DNA of 9,655 nucleotides from Thermoanaerobacterales bacterium. Its GTDB lineage: Bacteria > Bacillota > Thermosediminibacteria > Thermosediminibacterales > Tepidanaerobacteraceae. Below, piece after piece: positions 1 to 5,412 of this stretch. Within the stretch, counting starts at the first letter, position 1. Each line of letters starts with the position of its first letter. The stretch is taken from positions 1 to 9,655 of the forward strand of contig DUTQ01000338.1 in the NCBI GenBank assembly GCA_012841995.1, given 5' to 3'. A program made the translations under genes and the position numbers. The notes under the pieces are model-generated. The model was not told where the DNA came from. It saw nothing but the letters and a program-made list of their open reading frames with translations, and ran no database searches.

Positions 1-134
1 GCACTGACGCCAAATGAATATTCCATTTTAACGGCTTCAATCAGATTGTTATCTTCTAAAAGATATACATATTTAACCGTGTCATCTAATGAAGACTCGA
101 ATTTCCTATATATTCGAATCATACTGATGTATGA
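1..134 (-). pseudogene. rlmN: Inverted fragment of rlmN (probable artefactual copy)
   Basis: Read on the minus strand from 134 to 1, this stretch is one open frame of 44 codons with no stop. It gives a peptide that fits the RlmN region just before the radical-SAM core: RKFESSLDDTVKYVYLLED, then NNLIEAVKMEYSFGVSA. The first 19 codons (134-78) exist only in this inverted copy. The remaining codons duplicate 135-211. The correct gene is most simply rebuilt by joining the reverse complement of 78-134 directly to base 135, which recovers 19 more residues of RlmN. On the plus strand this stretch has no coding value, and the TGA at 132-134 is only the reverse complement of a Ser codon. Confidence 0.85.
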
Positions 135-211
135 GTTAAATATGTATATCTTTTAGAAGATAACAATCTGATTGAAGCCGTTAAAATGGAATATTCATTT
201 GGCGTCAGTGC
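1..211. repeat. Perfect 77-bp inverted repeat with 57-base loop (fold-back of rlmN 5' region)
   Basis: Bases 1-77 are the exact reverse complement of 135-211. The loop is 78-134. Both arms encode the same stretch of RlmN on opposite strands. The loop continues the RlmN reading frame only on the minus strand. Inside the loop lies a smaller near-palindrome, 94-102 (GACTCGAAT) against 112-120 (ATTCGAATC), matching at 8 of 9 positions and nearly concentric with the large repeat. A short inverted repeat of this kind can let a 3' end snap back and prime on itself. The arrangement is therefore best read as a fold-back chimera at a contig end, made during amplification or assembly. A genuine genomic inversion is possible but less likely. 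Confidence 0.93.
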
Positions 212-932
212 ATGTGTTTCAAGTCAAGTGGGATGCAGTATGGGCTGTTCTTTTTGTGCTTCCACTATCGGAGGATCAGTGCGAAATCTCACATGTGGCG
301 AAATGGCAGATGAAGTTTTAGCTATTGAGAAAGATACAGGAAAGAGAGTTGACAGGGTTGTAGTTATGGGTAGTGGTGAGCCGTTATTAAATTATGATGA
401 ACTTATAAAATTTGTTAGAATATTAAATTCACCACTTGCATTTAATATTAGTTTTAGGAGAATTACAATTTCAACTTGCGGCATAGTCCCTCAAATAAAG
501 CGACTTGCAAAAGAAGGTATACCAGTGACATTAGCCGTTTCTTTACATGCACCTACTGACGAGTTGCGCAGCCAATTAATGCCCATTAATAATAACTACC
601 CAATTTTACAATTGTTAGATGCCTGTAAATATTATATAATAAAAACAAAACGCCGCATAACTTTTGAATATGCATTAATTTCTGGAGTTAACGATAGCTT
701 GGAATGTGCAAAGAGTTTGTCGAGTTTGCTTAAGGGCATGCTTTGTCATGTAAACTTGATACCTTTGAACACAGTTAAAGGGAAAGGTTTTAAAAAAAGC
801 TCACCAAAGCAAGTAAATTTATTCGAAAAGATATTGACACAAAACGGCATTTCGGCTACGGTAAGAAGAGAAATGGGTAGTGACATTGAGGCAGCTTGTG
901 GGCAGCTCCGTCGAAGTTTATTAACGAGGTGA
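135..932 (+). CDS. rlmN: 23S rRNA (adenine-2503-C2) methyltransferase RlmN, 5'-truncated by the fold-back
   Basis: Radical-SAM enzyme of the family that methylates C2 of A2503 in 23S rRNA and A37 of some tRNAs. The frame is open from 135, and the ATG at 186 is internal, not the start. Counting from the Val codon at 135, the 4Fe-4S cysteines of CX3CX2C are residues 34, 38 and 41. C27 matches the conserved Cys seven residues before the cluster, and C255 in AACGQL matches the Cys that carries the transient methyl group. MGSGEP, the SLHAP segment, RRITFEYALISGVND and HVNLIPLN are all family landmarks. The visible 265 residues, plus 19 recoverable from the inverted loop, leave roughly 60-70 N-terminal residues missing compared with the usual length of about 345. 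It sits 4 bases before prpC, probably in one operon. The function is secure; the truncation is very likely technical. Confidence 0.95.
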   Translation, partial: VKYVYLLEDNNLIEAVKMEYSFGVSACVSSQVGCSMGCSFCASTIGGSVRNLTCGEMADEVLAIEKDTGKRVDRVVVMGSGEPLLNYDELIKFVRILNSPLAFNISFRRITISTCGIVPQIKRLAKEGIPVTLAVSLHAPTDELRSQLMPINNNYPILQLLDACKYYIIKTKRRITFEYALISGVNDSLECAKSLSSLLKGMLCHVNLIPLNTVKGKGFKKSSPKQVNLFEKILTQNGISATVRREMGSDIEAACGQLRRSLLTR

Positions 933-936
933 AATA

Positions 937-1668
937 ATGATAAGCTCTGTAAAAACGCATATAGGCAATGTAAGGACAAATAATGAGGATGCCTTTTATA
1001 TTCCGCCTAAAGACAGCTTACCCAAACTTTTTATTGTAGCAGATGGTATGGGAGGTCATCAAGGCGGTGAAATTGCCAGTCAAATGGCTGTTAATACGGT
1101 TTCATCATATGTCAACGATAATCTATCTCAAGACTGTAACAGCCAAAAAATTAAAGACATCCTTTATAATGCGATTATACTAGCTAATAAAAAGATATTG
1201 GATACATCTTTTAAGAATCCGGAATTAGAAGGAATGGGTACAACAATAACGGCAATAATATTTTCAGAAAAAATATTATACATAGCTCATGTAGGTGATA
1301 GTAGAGCTTATAGAATAAGGAACGATTCTATTGAACAATTGACAAGAGATCACTCATTAGTATGGGAGATGATGGAACAGGGCCGCCTTACAATTGATGA
1401 GGCTAAGACGCATCCCATGAAGAATATTATAACAAGAGCATTGGGCACTGATAAGACTGTAAAACCGGATATAATGGAATTTGATTTTAAAAAAGATGAT
1501 ATCTTTGTGCTTTGTAGTGACGGGTTAACAAACATGATTGAGGATGATATTATTAAGGAAATTGTATGTAATTTAAGTCCGACAGATGCCACATTAAAGT
1601 TGATAGAAGAAGCTAATCTTAATGGTGGTGTAGATAATATTACTGTAGCTATAATAAAAGCAGATTAG
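937..1668 (+). CDS. prpC: PP2C-type Ser/Thr protein phosphatase PrpC/Stp
   Basis: Cytosolic metal-dependent (PPM/PP2C) phosphatase of 243 residues, the usual length for bacterial Stp/PrpC. It removes phosphate from PrkC and its substrates. The motifs run in order: NNEDAF with D18, VADGMGGHQGG with D36 as a metal ligand, GMGTTITAII, AHVGDSRAYRI, the RDHSLV segment, ITRALGTD, CSDGLTNMI with D195, and GGVDNITVAII with D233. These Asp residues make up the binuclear Mn/Mg site. The ATG at 937 is preceded by GAGGTG (926-931), which overlaps the rlmN stop codon and has good spacing. The kinase gene follows within about 20 bases, so phosphatase and kinase are almost certainly co-transcribed. Confidence 0.96.
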   Translation: MISSVKTHIGNVRTNNEDAFYIPPKDSLPKLFIVADGMGGHQGGEIASQMAVNTVSSYVNDNLSQDCNSQKIKDILYNAIILANKKILDTSFKNPELEGMGTTITAIIFSEKILYIAHVGDSRAYRIRNDSIEQLTRDHSLVWEMMEQGRLTIDEAKTHPMKNIITRALGTDKTVKPDIMEFDFKKDDIFVLCSDGLTNMIEDDIIKEIVCNLSPTDATLKLIEEANLNGGVDNITVAIIKAD

Positions 1669-1689
1669 CATAAGGGTGTGATGTATTAT

Positions 1690-3582
1690 ATGAAGGGGAA
1701 AACTTTGGGAAGCAGGTATACAATATTAGAAGAAGTAGGCGATGGCGGAATGGCCATTGTATATAAAGCAAAATGCAATTTGCTTGATAGAATTGTTGCC
1801 ATTAAAGTATTAAAGCCGGAATTTTCCGAGGATGAGGATTTTGTGAGAAGGTTCAGGCGAGAGGCACAATCTGCTGCTAGCTTGTCTCATCCAAACATTG
1901 TAGGGATTTATGATGTGGGTGAGGAAGATGGTTTGCATTATATTGTCATGGAGTATGTTGAGGGTAAAACACTAAAACAATTGATAAAAGAAAAGTCGCC
2001 TATGCAGCCTATGGAAGTAATTGATTATGGAAAACAAATATGTGATGCGCTTGAATGTGCTCATAGGAATAAAATAGTCCATCGGGATATAAAATCTCAA
2101 AACATAATGATTACCCCTGATGGCAGGGTAAAAGTAATGGATTTTGGCATCGCAAGGGCTGCAACCGGTACTACTATAACCAATACAGGGAACGTGTTTG
2201 GCTCTGTTCAATATTTTTCGCCTGAACAGGCTAAAAGTGATTTTGTAGATGAACGTTCTGATATATATTCATTGGGTATTGTACTATATGAGGCCTTTAC
2301 AGGTGAATTACCGTTTAATGGCCAGACCCCTGTAGCAATAGCACTAAAGCAGATTCAGCAAGAGCCTAAATCCATATCAAGTCTTATTCCAGGCTTCCCA
2401 AGAAAATTAGAGCTGATAGTTCAAAAATGCATGTCAAAGTCCCCAAATGATAGATTTCAAAATGCAAAAGAGCTCAAGAGTGAATTGGTTAAAGCTGCAG
2501 CTTGTCCTGATGTAATTAACTTTAAACATATGGATTTAGATCATACACTTGTTATGAACAAAATCCCTGATAATCATGATAATACAATAATATCTGAATT
2601 TGACAATTCAGAAGAGATTAACCCAAGGCCAAAAAGCAAGAAAAGAATGGAACCGTTAAAGGTTATCGGCATAGCAGTAGCGCTGATATTGATTTTTGCA
2701 ATATTTTCGTATATTGGTGGCGTTTTAGCAAAGAAATATTTTGAAGTGCCTGAAACATTTGTTCCAGACGTTATAGGTCTAACTGAAGAAAAAGCAGTGG
2801 AGAAACTTACTCAAGAGGATCTTAAGTATGAGATAGAACGTGTAAACCATGATTCACCTGAAGGCCAAGTGATAGATCAGGATCCAAAGCCCAATGAACG
2901 AGTAAAGATCAATAGCATAGTAAATATTGTAGTAAGTAGAGGGCCTAAAGAAAATCAGATTCCACTTATAATAGGGTTAAGTGAGCAAGAAGCATTAGTG
3001 AGCATTTCTGATAATGGTTTTGAACCTGGGCGCATTAAAAGAGAAAATTCTGAAGAATATCCTGAAGGTATTGTGATAGACCAAAATCCAATGGATGGGC
3101 TATCTTTACCTCGAGGGACTAAAATAAATTTCACTGTAAGTTTAGGGCCTGCAGCAAAGCAAGAAAAGATCCCCACTGTTATTGGGAGAACTATTGATGA
3201 AGCACAAAAAATACTTAAAGAACAGGGAATTGCCATTGGGAATACGTTTAAAAAACCGAGTGATGCGCCTGAAAATATTGTAATAGCACAAGACCCAAAT
3301 CCGGGCACCTTAATAAATAAAGACGGTAGCGCTACTGTGAATCTCACTGTCAGTAGTGGGCCTGTTGAACTGAAAAAATTCAATTTACCAATAATACTGC
3401 CTGCAGATCCACAGGAATTTAACATAAAGGTAATTATTTCTGATGAACTTGGCAAGCGTACAGTTTACAATAGAAAACATAAACCTGAAGATAGCCCTCT
3501 AACAGTGCCTATAGAAGGAGCAGGAACGATTAATGTAGAAGTGTTTCTTGATGATATTTTATATATTAAAGAGACTTATTAA
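1690..3582 (+). CDS. prkC: Membrane Ser/Thr protein kinase PrkC with three PASTA repeats
   Basis: Eukaryotic-type kinase that senses muropeptides or lipid II outside the cell. Counting from Met at 1690: glycine loop GDGGMA at 17-22, ATP-binding Lys 39 in AIKVL, catalytic HRD with D133, DFG with D151, an activation loop rich in Thr, and SPEQ. The kinase domain ends near residue 270. A basic linker precedes one membrane segment at about 323-345. Three extracellular PASTA repeats follow at about 354-418, 422-487 and 491-558. A final domain of about 70 residues resembles the C-terminal Ig-like domain of other Firmicute PrkC proteins. The start is uncertain: GTG 1678 and ATG 1681 are in frame, but AAGGGTG (1672-1678) lies too close to them. 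ATG 1690 gives the family-like beginning MKGKTLGSRY. All catalytic residues are present. Confidence 0.95.
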   Translation: MKGKTLGSRYTILEEVGDGGMAIVYKAKCNLLDRIVAIKVLKPEFSEDEDFVRRFRREAQSAASLSHPNIVGIYDVGEEDGLHYIVMEYVEGKTLKQLIKEKSPMQPMEVIDYGKQICDALECAHRNKIVHRDIKSQNIMITPDGRVKVMDFGIARAATGTTITNTGNVFGSVQYFSPEQAKSDFVDERSDIYSLGIVLYEAFTGELPFNGQTPVAIALKQIQQEPKSISSLIPGFPRKLELIVQKCMSKSPNDRFQNAKELKSELVKAAACPDVINFKHMDLDHTLVMNKIPDNHDNTIISEFDNSEEINPRPKSKKRMEPLKVIGIAVALILIFAIFSYIGGVLAKKYFEVPETFVPDVIGLTEEKAVEKLTQEDLKYEIERVNHDSPEGQVIDQDPKPNERVKINSIVNIVVSRGPKENQIPLIIGLSEQEALVSISDNGFEPGRIKRENSEEYPEGIVIDQNPMDGLSLPRGTKINFTVSLGPAAKQEKIPTVIGRTIDEAQKILKEQGIAIGNTFKKPSDAPENIVIAQDPNPGTLINKDGSATVNLTVSSGPVELKKFNLPIILPADPQEFNIKVIISDELGKRTVYNRKHKPEDSPLTVPIEGAGTINVEVFLDDILYIKETY

Positions 3583-3657
3583 ATAACGACTTTGTTTTGT
3601 TAAAAATAGAATTACAAGTTATTTAGAGAAAACGTACTATTTGGAAGTGATTTCATA

Positions 3658-4311
3658 ATGGTTAAAATAGCTCCATCTATTTTATCAGCAGATTTTGCTT
3701 ATATTTGTGATGAAATTAAAAAAGTGGAGGATTCTGGTGCGGATCTTTTGCATATTGATGTTATGGACGGTCATTTTGTTCCAAATATTACATTAGGTGC
3801 TCCGATTATATCTTGCTTAAGAAAGATAACAAAGCTTCCATTTGATGTGCATCTGATGATAGAAAAACCGGAGAGATATATAGATGATTTTATTGATGCA
3901 GGTGCAGATATTCTCACAGTTCATGCAGAAGCCTCACTACATCTTCACCGGACAATAAATTATATAAAAAACAGGGGTATTATACCCGCAATAGCTTTAA
4001 ATCCTTCAACATCTCTTGACTGTCTTAAGTATGTTTTAGATGATGTTGGCATGATTTTAATTATGAGTGTTAATCCCGGCTTTGGCGGACAGAAATTTAT
4101 CTCCAATATGTTAGGAAAGATAAGAGATCTAAAGCAAATGTTGATGGCAAGAAAGATTGATATACCGATTGAAGTAGATGGCGGTGTAAACATCCAAAAC
4201 GCAAAACAAATTGTGACCGCTGGAGCAAGCATTTTAGTAGCAGGATCTGCTATCTATAAATCTAAAGATCCTGGGCAAGTAGTACAAATATTAAAAGGTA
4301 AAAATATTTAA
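3658..4311 (+). CDS. rpe: Ribulose-phosphate 3-epimerase
   Basis: Interconverts D-ribulose 5-phosphate and D-xylulose 5-phosphate in the pentose phosphate pathway. It is a cytosolic TIM-barrel enzyme of 217 residues, the normal length. Visible landmarks are APSILSADF at the N-terminus, LHIDVMDGHFVPN with metal ligand H32 and catalytic D34, FDVHLMIEKP with H65, MSVNPGFGGQKFI forming the phosphate loop, and IEVDGGV with catalytic D174. GSAIYKS near the C-terminus completes the phosphate site. ATG 3658 has GGAAGTGA (3643-3650) 7 bases upstream. It follows prkC after only 75 bases; in many relatives the GTPase gene rsgA lies between them, but nothing of rsgA remains here. Confidence 0.97.
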   Translation: MVKIAPSILSADFAYICDEIKKVEDSGADLLHIDVMDGHFVPNITLGAPIISCLRKITKLPFDVHLMIEKPERYIDDFIDAGADILTVHAEASLHLHRTINYIKNRGIIPAIALNPSTSLDCLKYVLDDVGMILIMSVNPGFGGQKFISNMLGKIRDLKQMLMARKIDIPIEVDGGVNIQNAKQIVTAGASILVAGSAIYKSKDPGQVVQILKGKNI

Positions 4312-4410
4312 TTTATTCTGCCCTAAACCATCTAAATTGTGTCAGAAAAACATTGCATTGAATATACTACTATATGACTACGATTATTATTGGATGATCA
4401 CGTGCTTGGT

Positions 4411-4418
4411 GGGGGTGG
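4411..4418 (+). promoter_or_regulatory. Candidate ribosome binding site deciding the start of the small membrane gene
   Basis: GGGGGTGG lies 4 bases before GTG 4423. It supports that codon over the TTG at 4390, which has no purine-rich sequence upstream. The match to GGAGGTG is imperfect. Confidence 0.45.
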
Positions 4419-4422
4419 TTTA

Positions 4423-4581
4423 GTGTGGAGGAGGATTAAGACCCGGAAATTTTTTGGGATTATACTGACGTTCGTAGGTGGTATTATCCTAATTTTAAGT
4501 ATGCCCATGTGGATTTGGAGGATGTCACTTGGTGTATTTATGATGTTATTAGGTGGTATGTTATACAACATGAACCGATAG
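4423..4581 (+). CDS. Small two-segment membrane protein just upstream of spoVM, function unknown
   Basis: I do not recognise this family. From GTG 4423 the product has 52 residues: a positively charged start (R3, R4, K6, R8, K9), a first hydrophobic segment at about 10-27 with a GG pair at 19-20, a short aromatic stretch MPMWIW, and a second hydrophobic segment at about 34-48 with GG at 44-45. This suggests a helical hairpin with the N-terminus inside the cell. A longer version from TTG 4390 would add 11 residues (DDHVLGGGGLV) that look like a translated ribosome binding site. The stop codon (4579-4581) touches the spoVM ribosome binding site, and the spoVM ATG is 11 bases further on, so the two are probably translated from one message. 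It may act in sporulation, but that is inferred only from position. It occupies the place where thiN lies in B. subtilis, yet has no similarity to a thiamine pyrophosphokinase. Confidence 0.6.
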   Translation: MWRRIKTRKFFGIILTFVGGIILILSMPMWIWRMSLGVFMMLLGGMLYNMNR

Positions 4582-4592
4582 GGGGCTTTGGC

Positions 4593-4676
4593 ATGAAGAT
4601 TTTCGTCGTAAAGCTGCCAAAAGGCATAGGAAAAATCGTAAAGTCGATATTGAGTTTGTTTACTCATAAAGATTAG
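4593..4676 (+). CDS. spoVM: Stage V sporulation protein M (SpoVM), 27-residue amphipathic peptide
   Basis: A tiny gene encoding a 27-residue peptide that begins MKIFVVKLPK and ends SLFTHKD. From memory, B. subtilis SpoVM (26 residues) begins MKFYTIKLPK, so the KLPK core, Pro9, the following G-x-IV pattern and the Leu...Phe end line up. SpoVM is made in the mother cell, embeds as an amphipathic helix in the convex forespore outer membrane and anchors SpoIVA to start the coat. Pro9 is known to matter for its localisation. GGGGG (4581-4585) sits 7 bases before ATG 4593. Position also fits: in B. subtilis spoVM lies immediately before the convergent rpmB, as here. I see no convincing sigma-E promoter directly upstream, so it may be read through from the small membrane gene. 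Confidence 0.9.
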   Translation: MKIFVVKLPKGIGKIVKSILSLFTHKD

Positions 4677-4690
4677 TAGAATTTTACTAA

Positions 4691-4728
4691 TTAAAAAAGC
4701 GTGCTTTACTTTGCACGCTAATTTTTTA
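4691..4728. terminator. Terminator between convergent spoVM and rpmB, probably bidirectional
   Basis: AGCGTGC (4698-4704) pairs with GCACGCT (4713-4719) around an 8-base loop, giving a 7-bp stem. On the plus strand it is followed by AA and six T (4722-4727). On the minus strand it is followed by a run of T complementary to the A-tract at 4693-4698. It can therefore stop transcription from both sides. The rpmB stop codon lies within its right edge. Confidence 0.85.
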
Positions 4729-4914
4729 ATGGGCTCTCTGAACTTTTCCAGAACGCAGACATCTAGTACAAACATTTAACCTTTTTATATGACCATCCAT
4801 GTCAACTTTAACTCTGCGGACATTTGGAGCCCATACGCGTTTTGACTTTATATGGGAATGGCTCAATTGTATACCTTTTTGTGGAGTTTTTCCGCATATT
4901 TCGCATTTTGCCAT
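4726..4914 (-). CDS. rpmB: 50S ribosomal protein L28
   Basis: Large-subunit ribosomal protein of 62 residues, full length for L28. It begins MAKCEICGKTPQKG and contains SHSHIKSKRVWAPN, VRRVKV and NVCTRCLRSGKV. Cysteines at 4, 7, 49 and 52 form the two CXXC pairs of the zinc-binding (C+) form. The frame is open further upstream to position 4974, but ATG 4914 is the true start: it is preceded on the minus strand by AAAGGAGGTG (plus-strand 4920-4929) with 5 bases of spacing, and it begins the conserved sequence. It is the only convincing minus-strand gene in the window, convergent with spoVM and divergent from asp23, as in B. subtilis. Confidence 0.97.
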   Translation of the reverse strand: MAKCEICGKTPQKGIQLSHSHIKSKRVWAPNVRRVKVDMDGHIKRLNVCTRCLRSGKVQRAH

Positions 4915-4919
4915 TATGA

Positions 4920-4929
4920 CACCTCCTTT
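4920..4929 (-). promoter_or_regulatory. Ribosome binding site of rpmB
   Basis: The minus strand reads AAAGGAGGTG, a near-perfect anti-16S match 5 bases before ATG 4914. It rules out the longer in-frame reading upstream. Confidence 0.85.
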
Positions 4930-4939
4930 ATGCACAAGT

Positions 4940-4968
4940 ATTTTACCATATAATAAAAAGTGCTGCAA
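4940..4968 (-). promoter_or_regulatory. Candidate sigma-A promoter of rpmB
   Basis: On the minus strand, TTGCAG (4968-4963) and TAAAAT (4945-4940) are separated by 17 bases. The -10 matches TATAAT at 5 of 6 positions and the -35 matches TTGACA only at the TTG. The predicted start lies a few bases upstream of the ribosome binding site. Assignment is by spacing and sequence only. Confidence 0.42.
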
Positions 4969-4998
4969 TAACAAAACGTAAATGTTAAAAAAATGTAT

Positions 4999-5004
4999 TA
5001 TAAT
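4999..5004 (+). promoter_or_regulatory. Candidate -10 element for the asp23-fakA-recG operon
   Basis: A perfect TATAAT lies 35 bases before the asp23 start codon. No good -35 element is found at 16-18 bases upstream (the sequence there is close to ACGTAA), so the promoter is either weak, activator dependent, or not real. Confidence 0.35.
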
Positions 5005-5039
5005 TAATATTAGTCAAGTAAAGAAGGGAGGCATATAAT

Positions 5040-5393
5040 TTGAAAAATATCATTGAGAATTCACTAGGTTCTATAGAAATATCAAAAGAAGTTATTGCAC
5101 TGCTTGCTGGGAATGCAGCGATGGAATGCTATGGATTAGTGGGCATGGCTTCAAGAAAAATGATTGATGGAATTGCAGAATTACTTGGCCGTGAAAATTT
5201 AAGCAAGGGTATAGAAGTTCACGTATCAGAAGATATACTGGAGATAGATATTTATATAATAGTCCAATATGGAACAAAAATTAACGAGGTAGCAAATAAT
5301 GTGATAGACAAAGTGCACTTTATATTAGAGAATGTGGTTGGAATAAGCCCTGACAAAATAAATGTCATAGTTCACGGAGTAAGGATAAAGTAA
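5040..5393 (+). CDS. Asp23/Gls24 family envelope stress protein (YloU-like)
   Basis: A 117-residue protein of the Asp23 (DUF322) family, matching YloU of B. subtilis in both sequence type and position. Features seen are the opening GSIEISKEVIALLAGNAA, the GLVGMAS segment, IEVHVSEDILEIDIYIIVQYG and VNVIVHGV-like ending (INVIVHGVRIK). Family members are small cytosolic proteins that can associate with the membrane or envelope; the exact role of YloU is not known. The start is TTG 5040, with AAGGGAGG (5024-5031) 8 bases upstream and no better ATG nearby. It lies just before fakA, a pairing conserved across Firmicutes, which suggests a link to fatty-acid uptake or envelope lipid supply. Confidence 0.92.
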   Translation: MKNIIENSLGSIEISKEVIALLAGNAAMECYGLVGMASRKMIDGIAELLGRENLSKGIEVHVSEDILEIDIYIIVQYGTKINEVANNVIDKVHFILENVVGISPDKINVIVHGVRIK

Positions 5394-5398
5394 TATGC

Positions 5399-5405
5399 GG
5401 GAGGT
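5399..5405 (+). promoter_or_regulatory. Ribosome binding site that sets the fakA start at TTG 5413
   Basis: GGGAGGT lies inside the frame that would be translated from ATG 5395, and is 7 bases before TTG 5413. ATG 5395 has no comparable site, so TTG 5413 is preferred. Confidence 0.75.
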
Positions 5406-5412
5406 TTATATA

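Noticed and set aside
186..188. ATG 186 as the true start of rlmN
   Set aside because: In-frame codons from 135 to 185 match RlmN, and no ribosome binding site precedes 186. The ATG falls in the middle of a conserved segment.
1..211. The inverted repeat as an insertion-sequence end, attachment site or invertible promoter
   Set aside because: Both arms are plain rlmN coding sequence and the loop continues the same gene on the other strand. No transposase, recombinase or target duplication is present.
2955..3455. Long open frame on the minus strand opposite the PASTA repeats of prkC
   Set aside because: It is antisense to a well-supported coding region, has no ribosome binding site seen, and its translation resembles no family I know.
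3583..3657. A remnant of rsgA between prkC and rpe
   Set aside because: Only 75 A+T-rich bases are present, and no GTPase motif or other RsgA-like coding can be read in them.
4360..4387. Sigma-E promoter upstream of the small membrane gene and spoVM (GAATATA as -35)
   Set aside because: No sequence at the required 14-15 base spacing resembles CATACAAT. The best partial match lies only 10 bases away. A sigma-A reading (TTGAAT, 18 bases, GATTAT) is also weak.
4390..4392. TTG 4390 as the start of the small membrane gene
   Set aside because: It has no ribosome binding site upstream and would translate the G-rich ribosome binding site of GTG 4423 into DDHVLGGGGLV.
4398..4775. Minus-strand open frame across the small membrane gene, spoVM and the end of rpmB
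   Set aside because: It runs through a terminator and overlaps three better-supported genes. The translation shows no recognisable features.
4799..4981. Plus-strand open frame opposite rpmB
   Set aside because: It is the complement of L28 coding sequence and has no ribosome binding site or family resemblance.
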